Below are positions 26,659 through 36,499 of a stretch of DNA of 64,000 nt, one piece after another; the first letter of the stretch is position 1; every line of letters starts with the position of its first letter. The notes below the pieces were generated by a model. The model made no database searches. It saw only the letters and a program-made list of their open reading frames with translations, and had not been told where the DNA came from. The position numbers and the translations under genes are program-made. Source of the DNA: Paenibacillus paeoniae (GTDB taxonomy: Bacteria > Bacillota > Bacilli > Paenibacillales > Paenibacillaceae); NCBI RefSeq assembly GCF_003388735.1, contig NZ_QUBQ01000005.1, forward strand, positions 124,001 through 188,000, read 5' to 3'.

Positions 26659-26792
26659 GGTCCTTATCTCCTTCTCAAATAAAGTGATACTTTATGCAAA
26701 ACAAAAAGAGCCAACCCTAATGAATCAGTTTAACTCTATAAGAACTTTTGTAGCATTACCCCATTCGTAGCGGAGAAACTCACTGGCAAACT

Positions 26793-27218
26793 CTATCTTT
26801 CGGAGGAACAAGTTTTCCTTGAAGGAAGCTGTATCTCGAAGCGGCTTGGCAACCCAGCGGGTACAAAGCGTACTCCTTCGCCATGTAATTCATCGGTGAA
26901 AGCAAACGCCACATGGTTCTGAACGATCTTGTACCTGTCCGAAACGATACCGAGCAACCGATCAGCGGTTGCTCGGATCTTTGCTTTGTAGCCGTGGATT
27001 TCCACGAAACCCTCGGTTTGTATTGATTTCTGAATCACTTCCCAAACCAGTTCGGCAGCTTGTAGAACTTCTTTTGAACTAAGTGTGTGTTCGACTCGAT
27101 TTCTGAGTCCGTGCCACGGGCTTGCCTTACGTAAAACATGGTTTCGATGTTGGCTGGCATTAATGCCATCTCCTCTTCTAGTGGAATTTTTAAACATACT
27201 TAGCGCACTTCGATACAA
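26793..27218 (-). pseudogene. DUF932 (phage/plasmid-like protein) fragment
   Basis: About 95 residues match the N-terminal part of DUF932 proteins (EIHGYKAKIRATADRLLGIV, SDRYKIVQNHVAFAFTDELH, then GEGVRFVPAG). The usual continuation is missing: after VPAG the frame goes to LPSRFEIQ and stops within 20 residues, as if an internal part were deleted. Full-length relatives exceed 300 residues. It pairs with RadC, as on many Firmicute elements. Confidence 0.65.
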
Positions 27219-27442
27219 ATCATATAAACCGAACGTGTTTCAAGGTGGGGATTATATGATCTGAGGTCTATATCAATGTAATAATATAGATTTGTATTTC
27301 TGCTCTATACGAACAATAGGCTATGTTTTCACGTTATTAGAATTCTGCGGAATGCATGTGTATATTAATATTCGGAAAGCAAAAGCTCCTACTCACGTTT
27401 CAGATTGATTATGGAAAATAACTGACTGGAGGAGAGTTGAAT

Positions 27443-28105
27443 ATGGATGAGCGGTTCAAATTGAAAGGGTTGGAAGGCGAGGAGAAGATTAAGCCTCATG
27501 CTTATTTGAAATCTATCTCCAACAGCGACATACGTTGGGAAAGAGTAGTTCATTTTTGGCAATTACCACTAGACAAAAAGGGTTGGCTGTTTGACTTGCT
27601 ACTGCGGAAATTGCGGTCAAAGCAGGTGATGGTTGCTATTCTAAATGGCCAATACTGGGATGGAAATATTGAGATTAACGTGGATCTTCAGGAAAGGATC
27701 ATTAATTTCAGTTATCGCGGCACGAACATAGGGAAGTTCCACCAAAAGCTAATGACATTTGTCCCGGTGCACGCGGATATTTTCGAAGGAACCTATTCGA
27801 CAGTTGGACAGAGAAAGAGTGCAAAATCAGCTGTTAAGGAAATCGTTCAAACTATTTTTGGTGATTCCGCTGCTGATCGAATTAGCCTAGCTTATAAAGA
27901 GTTCTTAGTGCTATTATTCGGCTCGATTCCAAGGCAACCATCAGATTTATTGGTTTCACGCGAAGCCTATATTAACACGATGAATATTATCGAAGAGAAA
28001 TACAGATTAGAAGCTGGAGATGCAGATTTCTTGGAATGGCGACTGACGTTGTTGGGTCGTTCACCGATGTTTGTGAATGAAAAGACTAAGGAGGAACTAA
28101 GATGA
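27443..28105 (+). CDS. hypothetical protein, first gene of an unknown pair
   Basis: A 220-residue protein. GGAGGAG precedes the ATG at 27443 (a TTG two codons upstream is less likely). It has an aromatic SNSDIRWERVVHFWQLPLDK segment and a C-terminal YRLEAGDADFLEWRLTLLGR segment but no motif I know. It overlaps the next gene by ATGA, so the two are translated together. No catalytic signature is seen. Position between RadC/DUF932 and a type I restriction system makes a defence-related role worth testing. Confidence 0.6.
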   Translation: MDERFKLKGLEGEEKIKPHAYLKSISNSDIRWERVVHFWQLPLDKKGWLFDLLLRKLRSKQVMVAILNGQYWDGNIEINVDLQERIINFSYRGTNIGKFHQKLMTFVPVHADIFEGTYSTVGQRKSAKSAVKEIVQTIFGDSAADRISLAYKEFLVLLFGSIPRQPSDLLVSREAYINTMNIIEEKYRLEAGDADFLEWRLTLLGRSPMFVNEKTKEELR

Positions 28106-29028
28106 GTTGTATTCAATGTGGAAAAGAATCCGATGAGAAGTATATCATTGATTCCAGAGGAACTGAGTACTGTTCTGAAGATTGTATGGAGGAGTATCAT
28201 GATAAGCGCGATATTTCATTCGAACCTCATCCTTACGAGGATACTTATCTGCTGTTTCGTCGTGCTTATATTGAGCATCTGGATAACTGGGAACAAACGC
28301 TGGATAAAACCCCCAGAAACTTAGAAGATGCTGTTGACCAGCTTCTTGAAGAAATCGACGAGTTGATTGAAGAACATTCTGACTTTATTCGTGTAGATGG
28401 CGATGATGGACCATATGCTTGGGAGATTTACCAATATACGTTGAAGCTTAGCAAGCTTCAGAAGCGAATATTTGCTTGGAGGCCAATACGAAAGGTATGG
28501 TACTGGCTTGAGGGCTCTGGTGCAAATTATGGAAGTTTAGATGAGGAGAGAGAGGGAATCTACAATAAAATAGGCAAGGACTTGTATTTGGCCGGTTACG
28601 AGGATCTTATTCTCTATGTAATCAAACATCATCAGCATCCCTATCATTGGGGATTAAATTATGTGTTCAATCATGCAGAGATGGCTGAAGAGGCCTTTAG
28701 AATACTAAAGCCTTATTGTAATAAGTGCGAAGTAGAATTATCAATCATAGAGTCTTACAAATGTGAGGCTCATTGTGGGGATATTTTGGAGACTAATGCG
28801 GATAATTATATGAATGATTGGTTTTATTGCTATTCATGCAAGGAATCTGGTGATCACGGAATATTTACTCCACAAGAACTGGAGAGAGAACTGCGGTATT
28901 ACGAGAAGAATGAAGGTGAGCGACAAATTGTGATTTATGAGCTCAGAGACTGGTGTTACCCATACAAGCAGAAAATTAAGCGGACATGTAGGGCATTTGA
29001 TGTCGAGTTTCCATCATGGACTGATTGA
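28102..29028 (+). CDS. hypothetical zinc-ribbon protein, second gene of the pair
   Basis: A 308-residue acidic protein with an N-terminal treble-clef/ribbon (CIQCGKES ... YCSEDCMEEYH), a helical middle (LEDAVDQLLEEIDELIEEHS) and a second Cys set towards the end (YCNKCEVE, FYCYSCKESGDHG). Metal binding is likely; activity is unknown. AAGGAGG precedes the ATG. About 260 bases without a gene separate it from hsdM, so it probably forms its own unit with the preceding gene. Confidence 0.6.
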   Translation: MSCIQCGKESDEKYIIDSRGTEYCSEDCMEEYHDKRDISFEPHPYEDTYLLFRRAYIEHLDNWEQTLDKTPRNLEDAVDQLLEEIDELIEEHSDFIRVDGDDGPYAWEIYQYTLKLSKLQKRIFAWRPIRKVWYWLEGSGANYGSLDEEREGIYNKIGKDLYLAGYEDLILYVIKHHQHPYHWGLNYVFNHAEMAEEAFRILKPYCNKCEVELSIIESYKCEAHCGDILETNADNYMNDWFYCYSCKESGDHGIFTPQELERELRYYEKNEGERQIVIYELRDWCYPYKQKIKRTCRAFDVEFPSWTD

Positions 29029-29288
29029 ACTACGGATATTTATGGTTTTGGTAATGAGCAGTAAGGCAGGTGTTTCGACAAAATGATAGAATAAAGTAAT
29101 AACCTAGAATTGTATAGACTGGGGTTAGTAAGAACGACACTCTATTTATTACTTAACGAGTTTGCTGTTGAATCTCGTACTAATATGTCGTAGTACCACT
29201 TAAGTTGTGTAGTATTGTTATCCATAATTTACTCTTTAAACAACTTCTACTAATTTATAGTCTCAAAACAAATCAATGGAGGAACGAA

Positions 29289-31853
29289 ATGATTACATCA
29301 GAAGAAATTAAACGCAGGTTATGGGACGGGGCTAATGAACTGCGTGGTTCAATGGATGCCAGCCGTTACAAAGATTATATGCTTGGATTGATGTTCTATA
29401 AGTTTTTGAGTGATAAGACTTTAGAGGCATTTAAAGTGACCAGCGGTTTAGGGCAACTAACTGAATCCGAAATGGTTGAGGAATATTCAAAAGCAAGAGC
29501 CGAATACGGAGAAGAACTAGATAAGATGATTCAAGGGGTACTTGGTTATTATGTACGTCCTGAATATCTTTATCAGACTTGGTTAATAGACATTAATTCA
29601 GGTAATTTTGAAGTTCAAAACGTAACGGAGAGCTTAAATAACTTTGAACGTACGATTGCTGTGTCTAGTGATTCGAATGAATTCAAAGGATTATTCTCGA
29701 GTTCTACACTCGATTTAACTGACACCGCTCTTGGAAGCAACTTAAACGAACGTAATAAGAGTATTAAGGCACTGATTTTATTGTTTGCAGACTTAAACAT
29801 GGTGGCATTGCAAAAAGGTGATGTACTTGGTGATGCGTATGAGTATCTCATCGGTCAGTTTGCAATGGAGTCTGGGAAAAAGGCGGGAGAGTTCTACACA
29901 CCTCAACAGGTCAGTGAAGTTATGGCACAAATTGTAGCAAAAACGTCAAATATCAACTCCATTTATGATCCGACTGTGGGTTCAGGTTCATTACTGTTAA
30001 CGGTTAAAAGGCATTTAAATAAAGATGTTCAAAAGGATCTGAGCTACTACGGGCAAGAAAAGAATACAGCAACTTATAATTTAGCTCGTATGAATTTATT
30101 ACTACATGGTGTTCGTCCAGAAAAAATGACCATTAAAAATGGAGATACGCTGTCACATGACTGGCCAGAAGATCCTGAACGTCCAAACGAAGGTGTACAG
30201 TTTGATGCGGTCGTTATGAATCCCCCATACTCTGCTAAAAATTGGAACAAGGCGGCGTTGAAAGTCAGCGATCCTCGTTTTGAAATTGCTGGGGTATTAC
30301 CGCCAGATTCCAAAGGGGATTTTGCGTTTCTTTTACATGGACTATTCCACTTAGGTCAAAATGGTACGATGGCGATTGTATTGCCACATGGTGTACTGTT
30401 CCGTGGATCATCTGAAGGACAAATTCGTGAACGATTAATTGATAAAAACTATATTGATGCCATTATTGGTTTGCCGAATAATTTGTTCACGAATACAGGT
30501 ATTCCTGTAGTCGTCATTATCTTGAAGAAAAATCGTAAAATTGATGAACCAGTTTTAATCATTGATGCTTCTCGTAGCTTTATTAAAGTTGGAAAGCAAA
30601 ATGTATTACAAGAAAAAGATATCGCTAAAATCGTCGATACATATGTTGAACGTAGGGTGGAGGCAGGGTATAGTCACTTAGCAACTCGTAATGACATACT
30701 TGAAAATCAGTATAACCTCAACATTCCTCGCTATATTGAGGCGATTAATGAAGAAATTCCTCATGATGTGGATGCTCATCTTCTTGGTGGGATTCCACAA
30801 AAGAATATTGACGATTTAAAGATTTTACAGTCTATAGTACCTGATGTTTTGGGACGATTTTTGAGCAAAATTCGTGAAGGTTATGTAGAACTTGTCAAAC
30901 CGATTAATGAAATTTCTGATGATATATTGAGCGACTCACGTATTGTTGCAATATCAGAAGATATGAAAAGCAAAGCAAAAACTTACATTGATAAGTACTG
31001 GGACATTTTAAGAATCGTAGACAACAATAGCAATTTGAATCAGCTTATGGATGAGATGCTTATTGAAATTAAATCGATTTTGTCAGAATTCAATTATATT
31101 GATATTTATGACGGATATCAGATTGTGGCCGAGATTTGGAAAGGTTCACTGATAAAGGATACAGAAATTATCTCATTAAGTGATTTCTATACGGCAGGAC
31201 GTACTCGTGAACCCAATATGCTAACGAAAGGCACTGGGGATAAGAAACGTGAAGAGCAGGACGGTTGGGTTGGCAGTATCATACCGAATGACTTGATAGC
31301 GAAACGTTTATATAGTAACGAGTTAGAAGAAATTGAAACAAAGAGAACTCGCATTCAAGAGATTGAAGCAGAGCTATTAGAGTTGGTTGAAGCAGCAAAA
31401 GTAGATGACAGTGATGAAGCCAATGCTTTAGGTGATACGTTAAATGAAGCTGGAGAGGCTTTTGACAACAAATTAGTCAAAGCAGAGTTGAAAAAGGTAA
31501 GTAAGGGAACAGTTGAGTTTGATTTACTGAAAAACGTTGAGCATTTATTTGCAGATAAATCAGAGCTTAGCAAAGCCGTGAAAGCTGATGAGAAAGCTCT
31601 AAGAGATGCCGTTCAGGAAAGAATTTTGGTATTAGCAGATGAAGAAATCGACAGCTTGATGTATGAAAAATGGTTTGATAGTACTGTGGACGCTATGATT
31701 AGTTTGGTAGAGAAACCATTAAAGATAGAGTTGAACACACTGCAAGTGTTGTATACTCGTTATTCAGATACTTTGTCAGCTGTTGATGAAGAAATTAGTA
31801 GCTTCGAATCAGCTTTTGAAGCCTTGATGAGTGAATTGGTGGTGGGATCATGA
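29289..31853 (+). CDS. hsdM: type I restriction-modification system, methyltransferase subunit
   Basis: An 854-residue HsdM. The N-terminal helical domain (LRGSMDASRYKDYMLGLMFY) is followed by an N6-adenine methyltransferase with DPTVGSGSLLL and the catalytic NPPY (from N311). The C-terminal part of about 350 residues is unusually long and rich in coiled coil (EEIETKRTRIQEIEAELLEL). The ATG at 29289 follows GGAGG; the frame extends 28 codons upstream without a ribosome site. It overlaps hsdS by ATGA. HsdM modifies host DNA and assembles with S and R. Confidence 0.95.
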   Translation: MITSEEIKRRLWDGANELRGSMDASRYKDYMLGLMFYKFLSDKTLEAFKVTSGLGQLTESEMVEEYSKARAEYGEELDKMIQGVLGYYVRPEYLYQTWLIDINSGNFEVQNVTESLNNFERTIAVSSDSNEFKGLFSSSTLDLTDTALGSNLNERNKSIKALILLFADLNMVALQKGDVLGDAYEYLIGQFAMESGKKAGEFYTPQQVSEVMAQIVAKTSNINSIYDPTVGSGSLLLTVKRHLNKDVQKDLSYYGQEKNTATYNLARMNLLLHGVRPEKMTIKNGDTLSHDWPEDPERPNEGVQFDAVVMNPPYSAKNWNKAALKVSDPRFEIAGVLPPDSKGDFAFLLHGLFHLGQNGTMAIVLPHGVLFRGSSEGQIRERLIDKNYIDAIIGLPNNLFTNTGIPVVVIILKKNRKIDEPVLIIDASRSFIKVGKQNVLQEKDIAKIVDTYVERRVEAGYSHLATRNDILENQYNLNIPRYIEAINEEIPHDVDAHLLGGIPQKNIDDLKILQSIVPDVLGRFLSKIREGYVELVKPINEISDDILSDSRIVAISEDMKSKAKTYIDKYWDILRIVDNNSNLNQLMDEMLIEIKSILSEFNYIDIYDGYQIVAEIWKGSLIKDTEIISLSDFYTAGRTREPNMLTKGTGDKKREEQDGWVGSIIPNDLIAKRLYSNELEEIETKRTRIQEIEAELLELVEAAKVDDSDEANALGDTLNEAGEAFDNKLVKAELKKVSKGTVEFDLLKNVEHLFADKSELSKAVKADEKALRDAVQERILVLADEEIDSLMYEKWFDSTVDAMISLVEKPLKIELNTLQVLYTRYSDTLSAVDEEISSFESAFEALMSELVVGS

Positions 31854-33112
31854 CTGAAGAAACAAGTTTAGTACCCAAAAGGCGATTTAAAGAGTTTCAC
31901 AATACTGACGCTTGGAAACAGCGTAAGTTAGGTGACGTAATTGAAAAGATGTACAACGGACAGACACCATCACGGTTTAATGATGACAATTGGAACGGTG
32001 ATATTAATTGGTTATCTAGTGGCGAATTAAATCGTGGAGTTGTAACGGAAACGGTAGAAAAAATCACTGAAATAGGTCGAAAAGTTGCTAATTTAAAGAT
32101 TGTTCCTAAAGGCATATTTGTCATGGCAATTACTGGTCTGGAGGCTGCGGGAACACGTGGAAACTGCGCTATACTTGGAATTGATACAACCTTAAATCAA
32201 TCGTGTATGGCTCTGTTTCCACAATCAAAAGTGTTAGATACAAAATTTCTATTCCAGTGGTATCGAAAAGTTGGTGAGGAGTATGGCATTAACTACACAC
32301 AAGGAACAAAACAGCAAAGTTATAATGCTGAACTAGTGAAAATACTACCAATCACACTATCAGAAATTGAAGAACAGAAAAAAATTGGAGAGTTCTTTGC
32401 CAACCTTGACAACCTCATCACCATTCATCGGCGTAAGTTAGAAAAGACGAAAGCATTAAAATCTGCGTGTCTTTCTGAAATGTTTCCAATTGAAGGTGAG
32501 CGTGAGCCAAAACGGAGATTTGCAGGATTTACTGGCGCTTGGGAACAGCGTGAGTTGGACTCAATATATAAGAAAATCAGAAATGCATTTGTTGGAACAG
32601 CTACTCCATACTATGTAGACTCCGGTAATTTTTATCTGGAATCTAATAATGTAAAAGACGGACAAATTAATAGGATAACAGAGATTTTTATAAACGATGA
32701 ATTTTATGAGAAACAGAAAGATAAGTGGTTGCATACCGGTGACTTAGTAATGGTGCAATCAGGACATGTGGGTCATACGGCCGTAATAGGAGAGGAATTA
32801 GACGGCACGGCTGCTCATGCACTTATTATGTTTCAGGAATATAAAGAACAGGTAGACCCATATTTTTTAAATATTCAATTTCAAACGAGAGAAGCCAAAC
32901 GGAAATTAGAAAATATAACTACAGGAAATACCATAAAACATATTCTTGCTTCGGAAATGAAAAAATTCGAGGTAAGTATTCCTCAAATTGAAGAACAGCA
33001 GCGAATCGGTTCGTTCTTCAAACGACTCGACCACCTCATCACCCTTCATCAGCGTAAGTTAGAAAAACTACAAAGCATTAAAAAAGCTTACCTTAACGAG
33101 ATGTTTGTCTAG
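31850..33112 (+). CDS. hsdS: type I restriction-modification system, specificity subunit
   Basis: A 420-residue HsdS with two target-recognition domains, each starting with an AWKQRKLGDV or AWEQRELDSI strand. They are separated by conserved helices that repeat: EEQKKIGEFFANLDNLITIH and EEQQRIGSFFKRLDHLITLH, each followed by a QRKLEK or RRKLEK helix. The two half-sites of a bipartite DNA target are read by these domains. No second or inverted hsdS is present, so there is no sign of shuffling. Confidence 0.95.
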   Translation: MTEETSLVPKRRFKEFHNTDAWKQRKLGDVIEKMYNGQTPSRFNDDNWNGDINWLSSGELNRGVVTETVEKITEIGRKVANLKIVPKGIFVMAITGLEAAGTRGNCAILGIDTTLNQSCMALFPQSKVLDTKFLFQWYRKVGEEYGINYTQGTKQQSYNAELVKILPITLSEIEEQKKIGEFFANLDNLITIHRRKLEKTKALKSACLSEMFPIEGEREPKRRFAGFTGAWEQRELDSIYKKIRNAFVGTATPYYVDSGNFYLESNNVKDGQINRITEIFINDEFYEKQKDKWLHTGDLVMVQSGHVGHTAVIGEELDGTAAHALIMFQEYKEQVDPYFLNIQFQTREAKRKLENITTGNTIKHILASEMKKFEVSIPQIEEQQRIGSFFKRLDHLITLHQRKLEKLQSIKKAYLNEMFV

Positions 33113-33127
33113 AAAGGAGTGTAAGTT

Positions 33128-36100
33128 ATGAGTAATGCACCAAAAAGCGCAGCAGAGAAGACTTTTCAAGAGAAGTTCGTCAGTGAATTGAAAAAGTATA
33201 AATGGGAAGCGCCTGACTTTCTAAATGGAAACATTCAAAAAGTAACTGTTGCTGATTTAGTTACTCATTGGCGGAGTGAACTTAACCGTATCAATGCTGA
33301 TCAACTTGAAGGTGTAGCGTTAACGGATAACGAATTTAGTCAGATTATGGCAAAAGTCAATCAGATTCATAATAGTTACGAGGCTGCCAAGATTCTAGCC
33401 ATTGAAGAATCAAAAGGGAAAATAGATGGCATTTACCGTGATGACCATCCCAATATTACTAGGAAACAAATTACGTTGACAATCTTCAAGAAAGCTGAAG
33501 TACGCGGCGGTGACTCAAGCTATAGGATTGCTCGAGAAGTTCAAACATCAAACAACAACCGTTTTGATATTGTCTTGCTTATCAATGGTTTACCGTTAAT
33601 TAATATCGAGCAAAAACGAACAGACAAAACGCTAGATGAGGCGTTTGGACAATTTATGCGCTACTATCGTGATGGAGAATATAGTAATAACTTCATGGCT
33701 TTTTCACAGATGATGGTGATTACCTCGGAAATTGCTACTCGCTATTTCGCTACTCCGAAAAAAATAGGAGATTTTAACCCTAGTTTTGTTTTTCATTGGT
33801 CGGATAAAGTAAATCATGTTGTAAACGATTGGGAAAAAGTGATTGGTCAATTTTTAATGATTCCAATGGCACATCAGATGGTTGGAGATTACTTAGTCAT
33901 TGATGAAGCTCGTGATGAGGAAAATCGACGGCATATGTTATTACGTCCTTATCAAGTTCACGCTTTACAAGCCGTTGAAGGGGCGGCATTTGGTTGGGAT
34001 AATGATGCCAAACAACCTCACGGTGGTTTTGTTTGGCATACTACTGGTTCGGGAAAGACGATCACGAGTTTCAAGACCGCTTTGTTCTTATCAACTAGAG
34101 CAGGATTTGATAATGTCGTCTTTCTTGTTGATAGACGTGAATTGGACAATCGAACCAGTGAAAACTTTAAGGCTTATGCTTCTTATGAGCCTGTTTCTGT
34201 TGATGATACGAAACATACCTACCAACTAAAAAAGATACTTAAGTCTGCAAAAAATGGAATTGTGGTAACAACGACATTCAAACTGAATGTGCTAGTTAAG
34301 GAGCTAGAAGATTCGAAGGATAGTAGTTTAGCAGATAAAAAAATAGTATTCATTATCGATGAAGCCCATCGTACGACTATGGGACAGATGATGGGAACGA
34401 TTAAAAGCTATTTCAAAAAAAATGGACTTTTCTTCGGCTTTACTGGCACACCTTTATTTGATGAAAATAAAATCAAAGGCAAGGTCAATGAAAAAAGCGA
34501 GGTTATTAATACGACTGAAAAGCTATTTGGTCCTAATTTACATCAATATACGATTGATGAGGCAATTGCAGACAAAAACGTATTGGGGTTTCATGTTGAT
34601 TACATCAATACTGGGGAATTTAAAAACTATGATGATTTAAGGGATCAAATAGTTGAAAAAATGAAAGCAGAACACCCCGAATTAACTGACAAAGAAATTG
34701 AACGTAAAGTTCAGGCGCTGTCAGAGGTTGATGTTGAAAGGGAAGCTAAGAAAAGAGTTCTGCTTGAATACCAGGATGAAACCCATATTCCGCGTGTAGT
34801 TGAAGAGATTTTGAATAACTGGGAATCACAATCACAAAGTAGACAGTTCAACGCTATTTTGACAGTTAAGTATAAAAATCGAGTTATAGCTTATTATGAT
34901 GAATTTAAGAAGCAATTGACGTTACGTGGGGAAAAGTTGAACATAGCCATGACATTTAGTTTCGGAAATGAAAATGATCCTACGCCAATAGATCCCAAAA
35001 TTGTAGAAGCTATGTTTAAGGATTATGCAGCATTTGCGGGCATTCAGTTTATTGCTGGTGATAAAAAACATGGTGAGGATGCTTACTTTGAAGATCTCGT
35101 AGAACGTGCCACTCGAGGTGGTAGCGGACGTAACCCTAAAAATATAGACTTAGTGATTGTGGCAGACCAATTGCTGACAGGTTACGATTCTAAACGTCTT
35201 AATACGTTGTATGTTGACCGTTCACTTGAGCTTCAAAGTTTGATACAAGCTTATTCAAGAACTAATCGCGTGTTTGGTTTCAATAAAGAGTTTGGTACGA
35301 TCGTTAACTTTCAATATCCGCGAATTACCGAGGAAATTGTAAATACTGCGTTGAAACTGTATGGAAGTGGCGGTAAGAGCAGTAAAGCAATTGTTGATAC
35401 ATATGATACTGCTGTGAAAAAGTTGGAAATAAAAATCAAGGAAATGATTCTGACCTTGCCTAATCCTACTGAATGGCAAAGCATTGAAAATGATGATGAG
35501 GAAAAAGAAGCATTTATCCTTGCTTTTAAAGATGCTGCTGAGCAGCTGAATTTGGTAGAGCAATATTATGAGTTTAAGTGGAACGATATTGCATTTGGTA
35601 TTAATGAACATACTTGGTTACAGTATGTTGGTGCTTATCGAAACTTAACTTGGACGCCAGGAGGTCCAACTCAACCAAGACCAATCAATACGCTTGTTGG
35701 AAAAACTAAATTAGCAGGAACACAAGTCATTGATGCAAACCATATTCTTAATTTAGTTGGTTCTAAAGTTACTACATCGAATGGTATACAAACAGTGGAT
35801 AATGAAACACTTCGCATTATTTATCAACAAATTCAAGAGTTAAGTAATATGGGGGAGTATGAGCAAGCCAAATTATTGAAGGAGTTTGTCGATACTGAGC
35901 TTGTACCAGGAAACCTATCAAGCAATATGAACTTTGATGTGGCATTTGAAAATTGGAAAGCAAATGAACTACAGTTTGCTGTTGATGAATTTGCCACTGA
36001 GTGGGGAATAGATAATAAGTTACTCTATAAATCTGTAATTTCCTATTCTACTGCACAACCTGCCATCGTTCCTTATATTAATGACCTCATTAGTAGTGTT

Positions 36101-36211
36101 GATTTTAGTAAAGCAATGAACCAAATAGCCGGTAATAAATTGAAACATAACATGCTACTAACTGCTACACTTCCAAAGTGGATAGCTGAAATCAAACAGA
36201 GGTATAATTAG
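33128..36211 (+). CDS. hsdR: type I restriction-modification system, restriction subunit
   Basis: A 1027-residue HsdR. The N-terminal nuclease has an RFDIVLLINGLPLINIEQKR segment supplying the D...ExK residues. A SF2 motor follows with TTGSGKT (about residue 305), IDEAHR (about 410) and GFTGTP, then a QAYSRTNRVF motif VI. The C-terminal helical part binds HsdM. Length and motifs fit the EcoR124 class. It starts 15 bases after hsdS with AAAGGAG. The gene is intact. Confidence 0.95.
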   Translation: MSNAPKSAAEKTFQEKFVSELKKYKWEAPDFLNGNIQKVTVADLVTHWRSELNRINADQLEGVALTDNEFSQIMAKVNQIHNSYEAAKILAIEESKGKIDGIYRDDHPNITRKQITLTIFKKAEVRGGDSSYRIAREVQTSNNNRFDIVLLINGLPLINIEQKRTDKTLDEAFGQFMRYYRDGEYSNNFMAFSQMMVITSEIATRYFATPKKIGDFNPSFVFHWSDKVNHVVNDWEKVIGQFLMIPMAHQMVGDYLVIDEARDEENRRHMLLRPYQVHALQAVEGAAFGWDNDAKQPHGGFVWHTTGSGKTITSFKTALFLSTRAGFDNVVFLVDRRELDNRTSENFKAYASYEPVSVDDTKHTYQLKKILKSAKNGIVVTTTFKLNVLVKELEDSKDSSLADKKIVFIIDEAHRTTMGQMMGTIKSYFKKNGLFFGFTGTPLFDENKIKGKVNEKSEVINTTEKLFGPNLHQYTIDEAIADKNVLGFHVDYINTGEFKNYDDLRDQIVEKMKAEHPELTDKEIERKVQALSEVDVEREAKKRVLLEYQDETHIPRVVEEILNNWESQSQSRQFNAILTVKYKNRVIAYYDEFKKQLTLRGEKLNIAMTFSFGNENDPTPIDPKIVEAMFKDYAAFAGIQFIAGDKKHGEDAYFEDLVERATRGGSGRNPKNIDLVIVADQLLTGYDSKRLNTLYVDRSLELQSLIQAYSRTNRVFGFNKEFGTIVNFQYPRITEEIVNTALKLYGSGGKSSKAIVDTYDTAVKKLEIKIKEMILTLPNPTEWQSIENDDEEKEAFILAFKDAAEQLNLVEQYYEFKWNDIAFGINEHTWLQYVGAYRNLTWTPGGPTQPRPINTLVGKTKLAGTQVIDANHILNLVGSKVTTSNGIQTVDNETLRIIYQQIQELSNMGEYEQAKLLKEFVDTELVPGNLSSNMNFDVAFENWKANELQFAVDEFATEWGIDNKLLYKSVISYSTAQPAIVPYINDLISSVDFSKAMNQIAGNKLKHNMLLTATLPKWIAEIKQRYN

Positions 36212-36249
36212 TTGATGTTTTGTTTATTAGAGTCATGGGGATACATTGC

Positions 36250-36386
36250 TTGCCCACAAACTCTGAGCATATATCTTATTTACACGTATTTATCGATATA
36301 AGTTCCGAAGATCATCTGATGAAATCGCCATATTTAGACTCAAAAGCACATATAAACGCATTTGTCTCGTAGGCAGTATTTCGTAA
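36250..36386. repeat. decayed copy of the right end (inner att site)
   Basis: This stretch aligns over its whole length with 37923-38060, roughly three quarters identical by eye. It starts with the shared TTGCCCACAAACTCT, has AAATCGCCA and GACTCAAAA in register, and ends at 36368-36386 with CGTAGGCAGTATTTCGTAA, which matches the att core at 13 of 19 bases. Rejected as a gene: no open frame. It looks like an older attR left inside after a second insertion. The remainder of the 36212-36499 gap is AT-rich without features. Confidence 0.7.
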
Positions 36387-36499
36387 AAATTTAAAAGGAT
36401 AAGTCCATAGGTCGGATTTTGTAGTGAACAGAGTGGATTAGATGTCATTGTGGGCCAGAGCAGTTTGGATAACCTATCACTAATTAATGGGGGCTTATT

